Assembly (NCBI RefSeq): GCF_963662805.1
Contig: NZ_OY759869.1
Coordinates: 557,539-621,538 of the forward strand
Direction of reading: 5' to 3'
DNA length: 64,000 bases
Source: an uncultured Cohaesibacter sp.
GTDB lineage: Bacteria; Pseudomonadota; Alphaproteobacteria; Rhizobiales; Cohaesibacteraceae
Position 1 is the stretch's first letter; every line of letters begins with the position of its first letter. Shown here piece after piece: positions 8,344-17,241 of this stretch. The position numbers and the translations under genes were made by a program. The notes under the pieces are model-generated. The model was not told the DNA's origin. It saw only the letters and a list, made by a program, of their open reading frames with translations, and searched no databases.

Positions 8344-8568
8344 TTATGAGCCCAGGAAGCCAGAGAATTTGTCCTTGAAGCGGGACACGCGACCACCGCG
8401 GTCAAGCAGGTTGCCGGTGTTGCCGGTCCATGCAGGATGGGAGGTCGGATCAATGTCGAGGTTCAGGGTGTCACCTTCGGAGCCGTAGGTCGAACGCGTG
8501 GTGAATTCGGAGCCATCGGTCATGACAACTTTGATCGTGTGATACTCAGGATGGATATCTTTTTTCAT
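8344..8568 (-). CDS. rpmE: 50S ribosomal protein L31, cysteine-free type
   Basis: The 74-residue protein begins MKKDIHPEYHTI, the standard L31 N-terminus; the longer upstream frame is not used. L31 bridges the large and small ribosomal subunits. The zinc-binding CxxC pairs of the C+ form are absent, so this is the C- form usual in Rhizobiales. It is divergent from the ABC exporter. The gene marks the first core locus to the right of the integrated element. Confidence 0.95.
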   Translation of the reverse strand: MKKDIHPEYHTIKVVMTDGSEFTTRSTYGSEGDTLNLDIDPTSHPAWTGNTGNLLDRGGRVSRFKDKFSGFLGS

Positions 8569-8987
8569 TTTGAACGTCCTTCGCAGGAGAGCAAGCACTG
8601 TTCCCTTCCCGAGGGCAGATCTGCTCTAAATTTGGTTTCCTGCTTTCCCGCTCCGTCCCTGTCCCGAAAAGTTCGGAACGGATCAAAGAAAGCTTTCGGA
8701 TCGCGATGCCACCCGCTCGGGGCCGGACATTCTATCTGATCCATAAAGTTCGGCTGCGGGCGAGTGGCCGCACAGCCGTAAAAATAATTCGTTGGACCCT
8801 ATAACGCAGTGCGTTGCGATATACAAGCCCGTTGCCTATCTAGAAGAGGAAAAAAGCTGTCCGCGCCACCATTTTTCGTTGAAAGTGGGTGGACAGTTTG
8901 TGTCTGTGGCCCGTATGGGTCAGGAAAAGCCTGTTGCTGCAGACAATGTGCCGCTGCAACGCGGTTCTGTTCGAGTTTGGAGACCTC
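8569..8987. other. Divergent promoter region between rpmE and the ABC exporter
   Basis: About 420 bases with no credible gene. It must hold the rpmE promoter and the exporter promoter. The plus frame is open from 8889, but its product before the ATG at 8988 does not resemble exporter N-termini. Confidence 0.5.
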
Positions 8988-10760
8988 ATGTCTGACAGCA
9001 CAGCGAAGCCTTCCACCCGTTACCAGCCGTTGATGCGGCTTGCTCCCTATGCTCTGCGCTATCGGGGCATGGTCCTGATGGCACTTGTGTCGCTGGTGGT
9101 TGCCTCTGGGGCGACCCTGTCGCTGCCGGTTCTGGTGCGCGGGCTCATCGACCGGGGGCTCAGTCAGGACAATGTCGCGCTCGTTGATCATTATACCGGC
9201 TGGCTCATTCTGGCGGTGGCCTTTCTGGCGCTGGCGAGTGCGAGCCGCTATTATTTTGTCATTATTCTCGGCGAACGGGTTGTCAACGATCTCAGGCGAG
9301 ATGTCTTTGCCAAGTTGACCACCCTGTCTCCGGCCTTTTTTGATCGCACCCGAAGCGGGGAGATCGTCTCGCGCCTCACCGCTGATGCCACGCAGATCAA
9401 GTCGGCCGTCGGGGCCAGTGCCTCCATGGCGCTGAGGAACTTTCTGCTCTGTGTCGGCGCTGGTGTGATGATGGTGGTGACCAGCCCGCAAATGTCGCTG
9501 CTCGTGCTCGGGGTCATCCCGTTTATCGTGCTGCCACTGGTTGGGCTGGGGCGCTGGGTGCGCAAGAAGCAGCGCTTTGCGCAGGATCGGCTGGCGGACA
9601 GCTCGGCCTTTGCATCCGAGGCCATCGGTTCCATGCGGATCCTTCAGGCCTTCACGCAGGAGAGCCGCATCAATGGCTTTTTCGGCGACAGCATCGAGGC
9701 GGCCTTTGGGGCTGCGCGTTTTTCCATTCGCGCAAGGGCGGTGCTGACGGCCTTTGCCATGTTCTTTATCTTTGCCTCGATTGTTGGCGTGCTCTGGTAT
9801 GCGGCGCAAGATGTCGCTGCGGGCAGGCTGTCGGCGGGTGCCTTATCCCAGTTCCTGATCTACTCCACGATGGCTGCTGCCGGTCTTGGCGGCCTCAGCG
9901 AGGTCTGGGGCGAGATCTCGCAGGCGTCGGGCTCTGCCGAGCGTCTGATGGAGCTGCTCGACGAGGATGTTGCCATTCGCGGCCCGGTGCAGCCCAAATA
10001 TCTTCCCTCGGGAGACGACCTTTCCGTCGTCTTCGACCATGTTGGGTTTCACTATGCCAGCATGGAGCAGCAGCCGGTGCTTGAGGATCTGTCCTTCACG
10101 ATCCGGGCAGGAGAGACCGTTGCCATCGTCGGGCCGTCCGGGGCGGGCAAGACGACCGTCTTTCAGCTCCTGATGCGCTTCTACGATGCCGAGAGTGGTT
10201 GTGTTCGCCTCGGTGATGTGCCGGTTGAAGAACTCTCGCTTGAAGACTTGCGCGGGGTGATGGCTCTCGTGCCTCAGGAGCCGGTGATTTTTGCCATGCC
10301 GATCGCGGACAATATCGCGATGGGACGGGATGATGCGAGCCGGGACGATATCATTGCTGCGGCCAAGGCGGCACATGCTCATGACTTCATCTCCAATCTG
10401 TCTGATGGCTACGACACGATTGTCGGCGAACGTGGGGTGACCCTCTCGGGTGGGCAGCGGCAACGTCTGGCCATCGCACGGGCGATCCTCAAGGATGCGC
10501 CGATCCTGCTGCTTGATGAGGCGACGAGTGCCCTTGATGCGGAAAGCGAGACCTATGTGCAGGCGGCGCTTGATGGCATGATGCATGGGCGCACTACCAT
10601 CGTCATTGCCCATCGCTTGGCGACGGTGAAGAAAGCAGATCGCATTCTCGTCCTCGACAAGGGGCGCCTCGTTGAGGAAGGGGATCACGATAGCCTTGTG
10701 GCCAACAAAGGGCTCTATGCCCGGCTTGCTAGCCTGCAATTCGGTGATGCCGAGGATTGA
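8988..10760 (+). CDS. ABC exporter, fused membrane and ATPase domains (MsbA-like family)
   Basis: The 590-residue half-transporter starts at ATG 8988. Residues 25-310 form a six-helix ABC type-1 membrane domain. The nucleotide-binding domain has Walker A GPSGAGKTT (about 382-390), Q-loop VPQEPVIF, signature LSGGQRQR (about 485), Walker B ILLLDEATSALD and the H-switch IVIAHRL. It should dimerise and export a lipophilic substrate or drug with ATP. Rhizobiales often carry this exporter next to rpmE. The substrate cannot be read from sequence; lipid flipping or multidrug export are both possible. It stands as a single gene convergent with the MotB-like gene. Confidence 0.9.
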   Translation: MSDSTAKPSTRYQPLMRLAPYALRYRGMVLMALVSLVVASGATLSLPVLVRGLIDRGLSQDNVALVDHYTGWLILAVAFLALASASRYYFVIILGERVVNDLRRDVFAKLTTLSPAFFDRTRSGEIVSRLTADATQIKSAVGASASMALRNFLLCVGAGVMMVVTSPQMSLLVLGVIPFIVLPLVGLGRWVRKKQRFAQDRLADSSAFASEAIGSMRILQAFTQESRINGFFGDSIEAAFGAARFSIRARAVLTAFAMFFIFASIVGVLWYAAQDVAAGRLSAGALSQFLIYSTMAAAGLGGLSEVWGEISQASGSAERLMELLDEDVAIRGPVQPKYLPSGDDLSVVFDHVGFHYASMEQQPVLEDLSFTIRAGETVAIVGPSGAGKTTVFQLLMRFYDAESGCVRLGDVPVEELSLEDLRGVMALVPQEPVIFAMPIADNIAMGRDDASRDDIIAAAKAAHAHDFISNLSDGYDTIVGERGVTLSGGQRQRLAIARAILKDAPILLLDEATSALDAESETYVQAALDGMMHGRTTIVIAHRLATVKKADRILVLDKGRLVEEGDHDSLVANKGLYARLASLQFGDAED

Positions 10761-10785
10761 ACGGCAGGCGCCGCGGGTAAGGTCT

Positions 10786-11814
10786 CTAGCGCTGGGTGAG
10801 CTTTAGCTCGATGCGGCGGTTCTTGCGCCATGCCTCGTCATTGTCACCCTCTTCCAGAGGCTGGTATTCGCCAAAACCGGCGGCAACGAGACGGTTGGGC
10901 GGCACGCCTTTCGAGATGAGATATTTCACGACAGAGATCGCGCGGGCAGACGACAGTTCCCAGTTGGATGGGAAGCGGGCGCTATTGATGGGGCGGTTGT
11001 CCGTGTGGCCGTCGATGCGCAGGACCCAGTCGATCTCTTCGGGGATCTCGTTGCTCAGCTCAAGGATGGCCTCGGCGAGGCGGTCCAGTTCCTGCTCGCC
11101 CTCTGCCTTCATGCGCTCTCCCCCTGACGGGAACAGCACTTCTGACTGGAAGACGAAGCGGTCACCGACGACGCGGATGTCGGAGCGTTGCGAGAGGATT
11201 TCACGGAGGCGACCGAAGAAGTCCGAGCGATAGCGCGAGAGTTCCTGCACCCGCTGGGCAAGGGCGACGTTCAGTCGCTTGCCAAGGCTCGCGATCTTGG
11301 TCTGGCTTTCCCGGTCGCGTTTTTCCGAGGCTTCCAGCGCGTCTTCCAGCGCTCCGATCTGGCGGCGCAGGGCGGCGATCTGCTGGTTGAGCAATTCGAC
11401 CTGAGCCAGAGCGCGCTGGGAAATCGCCTTTTCATTTTCGAGGTTGCGTGTGAGGCCCGCGATCTGGCCGCCTGCGCTGTCCTTGTCGCCTGCTTGTTCT
11501 TCCAGCTGGATCAAGAGGCGATCTCGCGAGGCTTCTGCGGCTGAGAGGCTGGCCTGAAGACTGGACAGGGAGCTTTCCAGATCCTGCTTGCCGGCCCGCT
11601 CAAGCGCGAGCAGTTCGGTCAGCTCGGCGATCTGGCTGTTGAGTTTGTTGAGCACCGTGTCCTTGCCGGAAATCTCCTGTGTCAGGAAGAACTGAGCCAC
11701 CATAAAGACGGTGAGCAGGAAAATCAGCACAAGCAGCAGCGTCGCCATGGCATCGACAAAGCCCGGCCAGTAATCGGCTTTCGGTTCACTGCGTCTATTG
11801 CGGGACAGACCCAT
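10786..11814 (-). CDS. MotB/OmpA-like peptidoglycan-binding protein with long coiled coil
   Basis: The 342-residue protein has a single N-terminal membrane span (about residues 22-45) entered by an Asp in WPGFVDAMAT (Asp21), the position of the proton-conducting Asp in MotB-type stators. Residues 50-190 are a long Leu/Glu/Gln/Ala coiled coil. Residues 205-342 form an OmpA-like peptidoglycan-binding domain (RIDGHTDNRPI, SARAISVVKYL). It lies 16 bases after the MotA/ExbB-like gene and should form an ion-driven complex with it. There are no flagellar genes nearby. The coiled coil is far longer than in MotB. Confidence 0.85.
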   Translation of the reverse strand: MGLSRNRRSEPKADYWPGFVDAMATLLLVLIFLLTVFMVAQFFLTQEISGKDTVLNKLNSQIAELTELLALERAGKQDLESSLSSLQASLSAAEASRDRLLIQLEEQAGDKDSAGGQIAGLTRNLENEKAISQRALAQVELLNQQIAALRRQIGALEDALEASEKRDRESQTKIASLGKRLNVALAQRVQELSRYRSDFFGRLREILSQRSDIRVVGDRFVFQSEVLFPSGGERMKAEGEQELDRLAEAILELSNEIPEEIDWVLRIDGHTDNRPINSARFPSNWELSSARAISVVKYLISKGVPPNRLVAAGFGEYQPLEEGDNDEAWRKNRRIELKLTQR

Positions 11815-11830
11815 CTGGCTTCCTTATCCG

Positions 11831-12862
11831 TTAACTCGTGGAGTCCGACTGGGGGCCGTCGAGCACCTTGTTGAGCTTGGTCAGAAGCTCCTTGATCTCT
11901 TCCTGCTGGGTGGATTGCTGATCCGCCCATTCGCGCATCAATTGCTGTTCGGAGCGCAGATGGTGGACAAGACCCTGAATGCCCTCGGCGAGATTGGCCA
12001 TGGCCGAGGTGGCGTTGCGGGCATCGCCGTGCGAGCCATCACCACCGGTTCGGTCGATCTTGGCCGAAATCTGCTGCAGCACTGAGACCAGCTGTTCGTT
12101 GTCGTGGGCGAGCGCTTCGCCGTAGCCGTTTTCGAGATCCTCGATGCGGATGTCGGTGACGGTCGACAGCCAGTCTTCTAGGTCGGTGAAGAAGCGGGTC
12201 TGTGCCTGACTGGCCTGAAGATCGAGGAAGCCCAGAACCAGCGAGCCGGACAAGCCGAAGAGCGATGAAGAAAAGGCCGTGCCCATGCCCTGCAGTGGAG
12301 CTTCGAGGCCGGACTTGAGGTCTTCGAAGATTACGCCAACGTCACTTGAGGCGACAGACAGGGTGCTGATGACATCACCGACCGAGCTCACGGTCTGCAA
12401 CAGGCCCCAGAAGGTGCCGAGCAGGCCAAGGAAAACCAGAAGACCGGTGAGATAACGCGAAATGTCGCGCGCTTCGTCAAGGCGCATGCCGACCGAATCA
12501 AGAATCGAGCGCATGGTCGAGGTGTTGATCGCCATCCGGCCGACACGGTCACCCAAAAGAGTCGCCATCGGGGCGAGCAGGATCGGGGGGCGCGAGACTT
12601 CGAGGCCGGGATCGCCAAGGCGGAAATTGTTGACCCATCGCACTTCGCGGAACAGGCGGACGACCTGCCGCATGGCAAGGAAGACGCCGACTGCGAGCAC
12701 CAGAAAGATCATGGCATTCAGCAGCGGGTTGCTCCAGAAAGCCTGAAGGATCTGCCGGTAGAGGATGAGCGGGATGAAGGCTGCCGCGCTGATGAAAATG
12801 AGCATGCGCCACAGATAGCGTTGGGGACTTGCTAGCTTGTAGGGATCCAATTCGCTTGTCAT
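11831..12862 (-). CDS. MotA/TolQ/ExbB-type proton channel protein
   Basis: The start is taken at ATG 12862 (MTSELDPYKL). The 343-residue protein has two N-terminal spans (about 19-37, 48-66), a cytoplasmic stretch, then the paired ExbB/MotA-type spans (LTGLLVFLGLLGTFWGLL and MGTAFSSSLFGLSGSLVLG). A C-terminal tail of about 100 residues is predicted helical. It is the first gene of a two-gene unit with the MotB/OmpA-like protein. Rhizobial genomes carry similar pairs annotated as flagellar motor or biopolymer transport, although the role is not established. Zorya-type ZorAB is a distant structural analogue, but no ZorC/D/E is present. Confidence 0.8.
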   Translation of the reverse strand: MTSELDPYKLASPQRYLWRMLIFISAAAFIPLILYRQILQAFWSNPLLNAMIFLVLAVGVFLAMRQVVRLFREVRWVNNFRLGDPGLEVSRPPILLAPMATLLGDRVGRMAINTSTMRSILDSVGMRLDEARDISRYLTGLLVFLGLLGTFWGLLQTVSSVGDVISTLSVASSDVGVIFEDLKSGLEAPLQGMGTAFSSSLFGLSGSLVLGFLDLQASQAQTRFFTDLEDWLSTVTDIRIEDLENGYGEALAHDNEQLVSVLQQISAKIDRTGGDGSHGDARNATSAMANLAEGIQGLVHHLRSEQQLMREWADQQSTQQEEIKELLTKLNKVLDGPQSDSTS

Positions 12863-13161
12863 TGTCCGATTTTTCCGGTTGCGCGAAAGCAGGCCAAGGC
12901 TTGAATGCAATCAACATTCAGCCACGCAAACATGTCTCATTTTTGATCGAAAACGAGAAAAGTTCACGACTTCACAAAATTGCGCGGACACGGACCGAAA
13001 GGATTGATTAACCTTTCGATCCAATGCGCAACACGACATTGCCCAATTTCCTCGCCGAGGAAAAGGGGGTGCTGTGAATTAATCCCTTGGTCTGTTGGAT
13101 CAATCGGCTACAAGGAAGCGATTGGGGAGCGGCTGGAGTGCGCCAGACGTGTGTTTGGTGC
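12863..13161. other. Intergenic region upstream of the MotA-like gene
   Basis: Three hundred bases with no gene. A small hairpin, CGAAAGG/CCTTTCG (12996-13018, nine-base loop), may end the YeeE operon or regulate the MotA-like promoter. Nothing else stands out. Confidence 0.5.
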
Positions 13162-13644
13162 TCAGGATCGCTCACCCAGCAGCGGGCCTTCGGCGCCCTT
13201 ATTGCGGTGTGGCAAGAGCCGTTTGAAGACATCTGCCTGTTGCAGCCCCTTTGCGATCAGGATGCCGACGATCAGGGCTGCAACAAAGATGAAGCTCGAC
13301 AGATGGCCAAGACCGAGAGCGGGGATCGAAGCGCCCGGGCAAAAGCCGCCAATGCCCCAGCCGATGCCAAAAACTGCCGATCCGACGACGAGCTTGGCGT
13401 CAATCTTGCGGCTGTTGGGGACCTGAAAATCGCTGTCGAAGACGGGCTTTCTCTGCTTGCGGAAGATGAGGGCATAGCCCGGAATGGCTATGCTGAGTGC
13501 TCCGGCCATGACGAACATCAGGCTTGGGTCGAAGGTACCCGCCAGATCGAAGAAGTTCAGAACCTTGGCCGGATTGGCCATGCCGGAGATGGTGATGCCC
13601 AGTCCGAACAGGCCGCCAATCAGGGCTGCAACAAAATAACGCAT
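13162..13644 (-). CDS. YeeE/YedE family transporter subunit, C-terminal half type
   Basis: The 160-residue membrane protein has four to five hydrophobic spans and the family motif GGFCPGAS (about residues 101-108). YeeE/YedE proteins move thiosulfate or related sulfur compounds through conserved cysteines. This is one half of a split transporter: the partner with the other motif (GSGCTSGHG) ends 13 bases upstream. The pair is co-transcribed on the minus strand. Paired small YeeE proteins are often linked to sulfide stress (BigR regulons), but no regulator gene is adjacent here. Confidence 0.85.
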   Translation of the reverse strand: MRYFVAALIGGLFGLGITISGMANPAKVLNFFDLAGTFDPSLMFVMAGALSIAIPGYALIFRKQRKPVFDSDFQVPNSRKIDAKLVVGSAVFGIGWGIGGFCPGASIPALGLGHLSSFIFVAALIVGILIAKGLQQADVFKRLLPHRNKGAEGPLLGERS

Positions 13645-13657
13645 GGGTCGTCCACTC

Positions 13658-14074
13658 CTAGAAAAGGTGCCGGGTCACGAAGACTGTCAGAACTGCGAAG
13701 CTCATGAACATGAGAACGGCCACCGCAGAACGGCGAGAGAAGCGCGCGAGGCCACAAATGCCGTGGCCGGACGTGCAGCCCGAGCCATAGGTGACGCCAA
13801 TCCCGGTGATGATGCCGCCAATGATGAGAGCCGTCATGGAAATCGGCAGGGCATAGGGGACTTCACCGATTGTCAGGTGATAGGCGAGGGGGGCGAGGAC
13901 AGACCCGGCAAGAAAGCAGGCCTTCCAGCTCATGTCCTGTCTGAAGGGCGGCAGGATACCTGCCAGAATACCGGTCATGCCTGCGATACGGCCCCATGAG
14001 GCCATGAGAAGGACTGCTGCGAGGCCGATCAGGAGACCGCCTGCGTAGGATTGGAAGGGCGTGAAATCAGTCAC
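13658..14074 (-). CDS. YeeE/YedE family transporter subunit, N-terminal half type
   Basis: The 138-residue membrane protein carries the YeeE signature GSGCTSGHGICGLAR in a loop between hydrophobic spans. The GTG at 14074 is preferred because a GGAG lies nine bases upstream; an in-frame TTG at 14095 is the alternative. It is the first gene of a two-gene unit with the GGFCPG-type subunit and likely forms a heteromeric sulfur-compound channel with it. The AT-rich stretch at 14150-14200 upstream probably holds the promoter. Confidence 0.8.
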   Translation of the reverse strand: MTDFTPFQSYAGGLLIGLAAVLLMASWGRIAGMTGILAGILPPFRQDMSWKACFLAGSVLAPLAYHLTIGEVPYALPISMTALIIGGIITGIGVTYGSGCTSGHGICGLARFSRRSAVAVLMFMSFAVLTVFVTRHLF

Positions 14075-14197
14075 TGCTGCAAACTCCGCACGCAAGTTTC
14101 GTGCGTTTGATTGAGGTGGGGCCGGCGGGGACGCTGGTCTTTGACGGGCTGTCTTATACGATAGTTTAATAGTTCATATAATTCGAAAGTTCAATAT

Positions 14198-14232
14198 AAA
14201 AAGGGCCGCGATGACTAAAACACACGGCCCTT
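14198..14232 (-). terminator. Intrinsic terminator after the inositol monophosphatase gene
   Basis: On the minus strand, AAGGGCCG and CGGCCCTT arms around a 16-base loop are followed by five T. It lies about 45 bases past the phosphatase stop. Confidence 0.75.
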
Positions 14233-14277
14233 CCGATAGAAATTTGGCGTCAATCTGATCTCGAAATCAGAGCAGAC

Positions 14278-15075
14278 TCAGCTGTTTTTCGCTTTCTGCA
14301 GGGTGTGCTGGATGTGCCGACGGATGGTTTCGTTGGCCGCGATCAGGGAGCCGGTCTCGAGCACCTTGTCGCCGCCGTTGATGTCGGTAACGAAGCCACC
14401 GGCCTCGCGCACCATCAGGACGCCAGCGGCGATGTCCCACGGGCTCAGCCATTCTTCCCAGTGACCATCGAAACGGCCCGCCGCGACATAGGCGAGATCG
14501 AGAGAGGCGGCACCCATGCGACGCAGGCCCGAGACCTCGTTCATCATGGCTTCGAGCTGGGTCAGATATTGCTTGTGCTTGCCACGGCCAAGATGGGGCA
14601 CACCGGTTCCGAGCACGCAATCGTGGAAATCATCACGGGCGGCAACACGCATCCGGCGGTCATTGTGGAAGGCGCCACGGCCACGCTCGGCGACGAACAG
14701 ATCGTCTGTGGCGGGGTTGTAGATGACGCCTGCAATGATCTTGTCTTCATGTTCCAGGGCGATAGAAATGGCAAAGAAGGGAATGCCGTGCAGGAAGTTG
14801 GTGGTGCCATCGAGCGGGTCGACGATCCAGCGGTGGCTCTTGTCGATGCCCACTTCCTCGCCGCTTTCCTCCATCAGGAAGCCGAAGTTCGGGCGGGCTT
14901 TTCTCAGCTCTTCCTTGATGGTCTTCTCGGCCTGCAGGTCGGCATTGGAGACGAAATCGCCCGGGCCTTTGCGCGAGATCTGCAGGTTTTCGAGCTCGCC
15001 AAAGTCGCGAGCGAGGCGGCGGCCTGCCTTGAGAGCGGCCTGAACCATGACATTGAGGAGAGCTGAGCGGGCCAT
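14278..15075 (-). CDS. Inositol monophosphatase family protein (SuhB-like)
   Basis: The 265-residue protein starts at ATG 15075 (MARSALLNVMV). It has the Mg2+-dependent phosphatase motifs: MEESGEE (first metal Glu), WIVDPLDGTTNFLHG and SPWDIAAGVLMVREAGG. It hydrolyses myo-inositol 1-phosphate or related sugar phosphates; SuhB homologues also bind transcription complexes. It is upstream-adjacent to efp on the same strand with a separate promoter region of about 170 bases. Confidence 0.92.
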   Translation of the reverse strand: MARSALLNVMVQAALKAGRRLARDFGELENLQISRKGPGDFVSNADLQAEKTIKEELRKARPNFGFLMEESGEEVGIDKSHRWIVDPLDGTTNFLHGIPFFAISIALEHEDKIIAGVIYNPATDDLFVAERGRGAFHNDRRMRVAARDDFHDCVLGTGVPHLGRGKHKQYLTQLEAMMNEVSGLRRMGAASLDLAYVAAGRFDGHWEEWLSPWDIAAGVLMVREAGGFVTDINGGDKVLETGSLIAANETIRRHIQHTLQKAKNS

Positions 15076-15243
15076 GTTGACGGGTCCTGGCTGGCTGGCG
15101 CTGATATCAGGCGGCTCCGGTTTTGGACCGGATTTCGCAAAGCGCACAGGTGAGATAAACGGAACGTGCCGGATCGGATCCGGCACGCACATAAAGGGGC
15201 AGATCAGTCACTGCCCGTTTGGTTGTCTGTCGTTCGCGGCTGA

Positions 15244-15807
15244 TCAGTCAGCGCGTTTGACGTAGGTGATTTCGTTGGTGTCGACCACGATCTTCTCACC
15301 GGTGGTGATGAAGGGGGGCACCATGCAACGCACGCCGTTGTCGAGCAGTGCGGGCTTGTAGGAAGACGACTGGGTCTGGCCCTTGATGGTCGGCTCGGTT
15401 TCGGTGACTTCGAGGGTCACCTGGTCGGGCAGATCGATGCCGATCGGACGCTCTTCATAAAGCTCCACAACCACGGCCATGCCATCCTGAAGGAAGGCTG
15501 CGCGTTCGCCGACAAAGTCCTTGTTCAGTTCGAGCTGTTCGTAGGATTCGGTGTCCATGAACACGAGGTTTTCGCCTTCTTCATAAAGGAAGGTGAAGTC
15601 TTTCTGCTCGAGGCGGACACGCTCGACCGTTTCGGATGCGCGGAAGCGTTCGTTGAGCTTGCGGCCATCGATCAGGTTTTTCAGTTCGACCTGAGCGAAG
15701 GCACCGCCTTTGCCCGGCTTGACGGCGTTGACCTTGACTGCAACCCAAATGGTGCTCTGATGCTCGATCACGTTGCCGGGACGGATTTCGTTGCCGTTGA
15801 TTTTCAT
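15244..15807 (-). CDS. efp: Translation elongation factor P
   Basis: The 187-residue product begins MKINGNEIRPGN and has the three beta-barrel domains of EF-P. The modifiable loop lysine is in VKPGKGGAFAQV near residue 32-35. EF-P rescues ribosomes stalled at polyproline stretches. That fits the window, since the TolA encoded at 32.4 kb has an extreme Pro-Glu/Lys-rich linker. The start at 15807 is preferred over the longer frame. Confidence 0.95.
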   Translation of the reverse strand: MKINGNEIRPGNVIEHQSTIWVAVKVNAVKPGKGGAFAQVELKNLIDGRKLNERFRASETVERVRLEQKDFTFLYEEGENLVFMDTESYEQLELNKDFVGERAAFLQDGMAVVVELYEERPIGIDLPDQVTLEVTETEPTIKGQTQSSSYKPALLDNGVRCMVPPFITTGEKIVVDTNEITYVKRAD

Positions 15808-16042
15808 AACAAGCCATCTTGCTAGCAGAAAGCGGGCCACAATGGCTGCGGCTGATCTGCTTCATTAAAGTCCATGATTGGGTCCGCAAGTAGCAGTTCT
15901 GCCACGGCGCTGCGGACGGGTGCCTTCTAGGACCATATTCAAACGCCTTTTGCAAGGCTTTTGGCAGATATTTCGGCGCAAAAAGGCGGGATTGCGTTAA
16001 TCGCGGAAGCTCTAGCCGCGCTTTCTGGTTGCCGGATGGGGT

Positions 16043-17131
16043 CTACCAGAGCGATTTCCGACTGAGCGCTGCCAGTGCCTTGTCCTTGTCCGGTTTGGCA
16101 AGTTTGACATAAAAATCCTCGAGCCAGTCGTCATGTTTGCCGGCCCGTTTCGACAGGAGATAATATTCTGCTGCCTTGATCGGTTCGGGTGGCGCGCCAT
16201 AGCCGCGGGCAAGAATGCGGGCGAGGCGGTTCTGGGCGAGAACATGACCGGCCTTGGCGGCCTGTTCGATCCAGGCCTTTGCGTTGTCATAATCCTGCGT
16301 GACACCCTTGCCGGAAAACAGCATCAAGCCATATTCAAGCTGAGCGTCGGAAAAGCCGTTTTTCGCGGCCTGAAGCATCCAGTAGGCGGCCTGGTCGTCT
16401 TTGGGGGTCGGGAAGAATTTCGAGCGATAGAGGTTGGCAAGCGTATATTGCGCGTCCGGTAGGCCCTGATTGGCCGATTTGGTCAGCAGATCCATCGCCT
16501 TGGTCATGTCCTGACGCACCAACTGGCCTTCGAGATAAATCAGGCCGAGGTTGAACTGGGCATGCTTCTGCCCTTGGGCAGCTGCCTTCTCGAACAGGTC
16601 GAGGGCCTTCTTCAGGTCCTTGTCGACACCCTGTCCGCGCGCATGCATCAGGCCGAGGGCAAATTGCGCTTCGGCATTGTTATCATCGGCGGCAAGCTTG
16701 AACCAGTTGGCGGCTTCCTTGATGTCCTGATCGACACCAAGACCGCGGTAGTATAGCTCGCCGAGCAGGGTCTGGGCGGCGGCGTCTCCTCCACCCGCCA
16801 GTTTGATGGCGAAGTCGAAGGCCGTCAGGTAATAGCCGCGCTGATAAGCCGAATAGGCCGCTTCACGCGAGAGCTGAAGCCTCGGTACATCGAAGGGATT
16901 GTCGGAGGTGGCCGGGTTGGGAAGCTCTTCCTTGCTTTCCATCGTGGTGGTCGACTGGGACTTGGGCGGGTCTTCCGGCGTGATCTCGATGACGTTGGTC
17001 AGCTTGCCTTCCTCGGCGGCAAAGGCAGGGCTGCTCAGCAGGGCACAGGTCAGCACCAGCATGGCCCGACTGAGGGCGCGTTGGGGCTGGTTGGCACGTG
17101 CAGTGTGTCGATCAATGAAACGGGCCTTCAC
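16043..17131 (-). CDS. Secreted Sel1-like repeat (SLR/TPR) protein
   Basis: The 362-residue protein begins at GTG 17131. It has a signal peptide ending near SSPAFA-AEEG (about residue 39). From about residue 85 it consists of five to six Sel1-like repeats of about 36 residues (for example AQTLLGELYYRGLGV, AQFALGLMHARGQGV, HAQFNLGLIYLEGQ). Sel1 repeats mediate protein-protein contacts; related periplasmic proteins take part in exopolysaccharide or envelope regulation in rhizobia. It appears monocistronic. Confidence 0.85.
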   Translation of the reverse strand: MKARFIDRHTARANQPQRALSRAMLVLTCALLSSPAFAAEEGKLTNVIEITPEDPPKSQSTTTMESKEELPNPATSDNPFDVPRLQLSREAAYSAYQRGYYLTAFDFAIKLAGGGDAAAQTLLGELYYRGLGVDQDIKEAANWFKLAADDNNAEAQFALGLMHARGQGVDKDLKKALDLFEKAAAQGQKHAQFNLGLIYLEGQLVRQDMTKAMDLLTKSANQGLPDAQYTLANLYRSKFFPTPKDDQAAYWMLQAAKNGFSDAQLEYGLMLFSGKGVTQDYDNAKAWIEQAAKAGHVLAQNRLARILARGYGAPPEPIKAAEYYLLSKRAGKHDDWLEDFYVKLAKPDKDKALAALSRKSLW

Positions 17132-17241
17132 GGATGGCGTCCTCGCTGCCAGAACTTCAATAAAGAGGAGACAATCTCTCGCGTGGTAAAATGGCCCGGA
17201 AATTGGACCATTCTATGATCGGCGGGATGGATCTTTCAGCC

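Noticed and set aside
8799..9809. 336-codon minus-strand frame opposite the ABC exporter
   Set aside because: His/Gln/Arg-rich low-complexity translation typical of a shadow frame; the exporter motifs are on the plus strand.
10786..12862. Zorya-type defence system
   Set aside because: Only a MotA/MotB-like pair is present; no ZorC, ZorD or ZorE homologue lies nearby and the flanks are core housekeeping genes.
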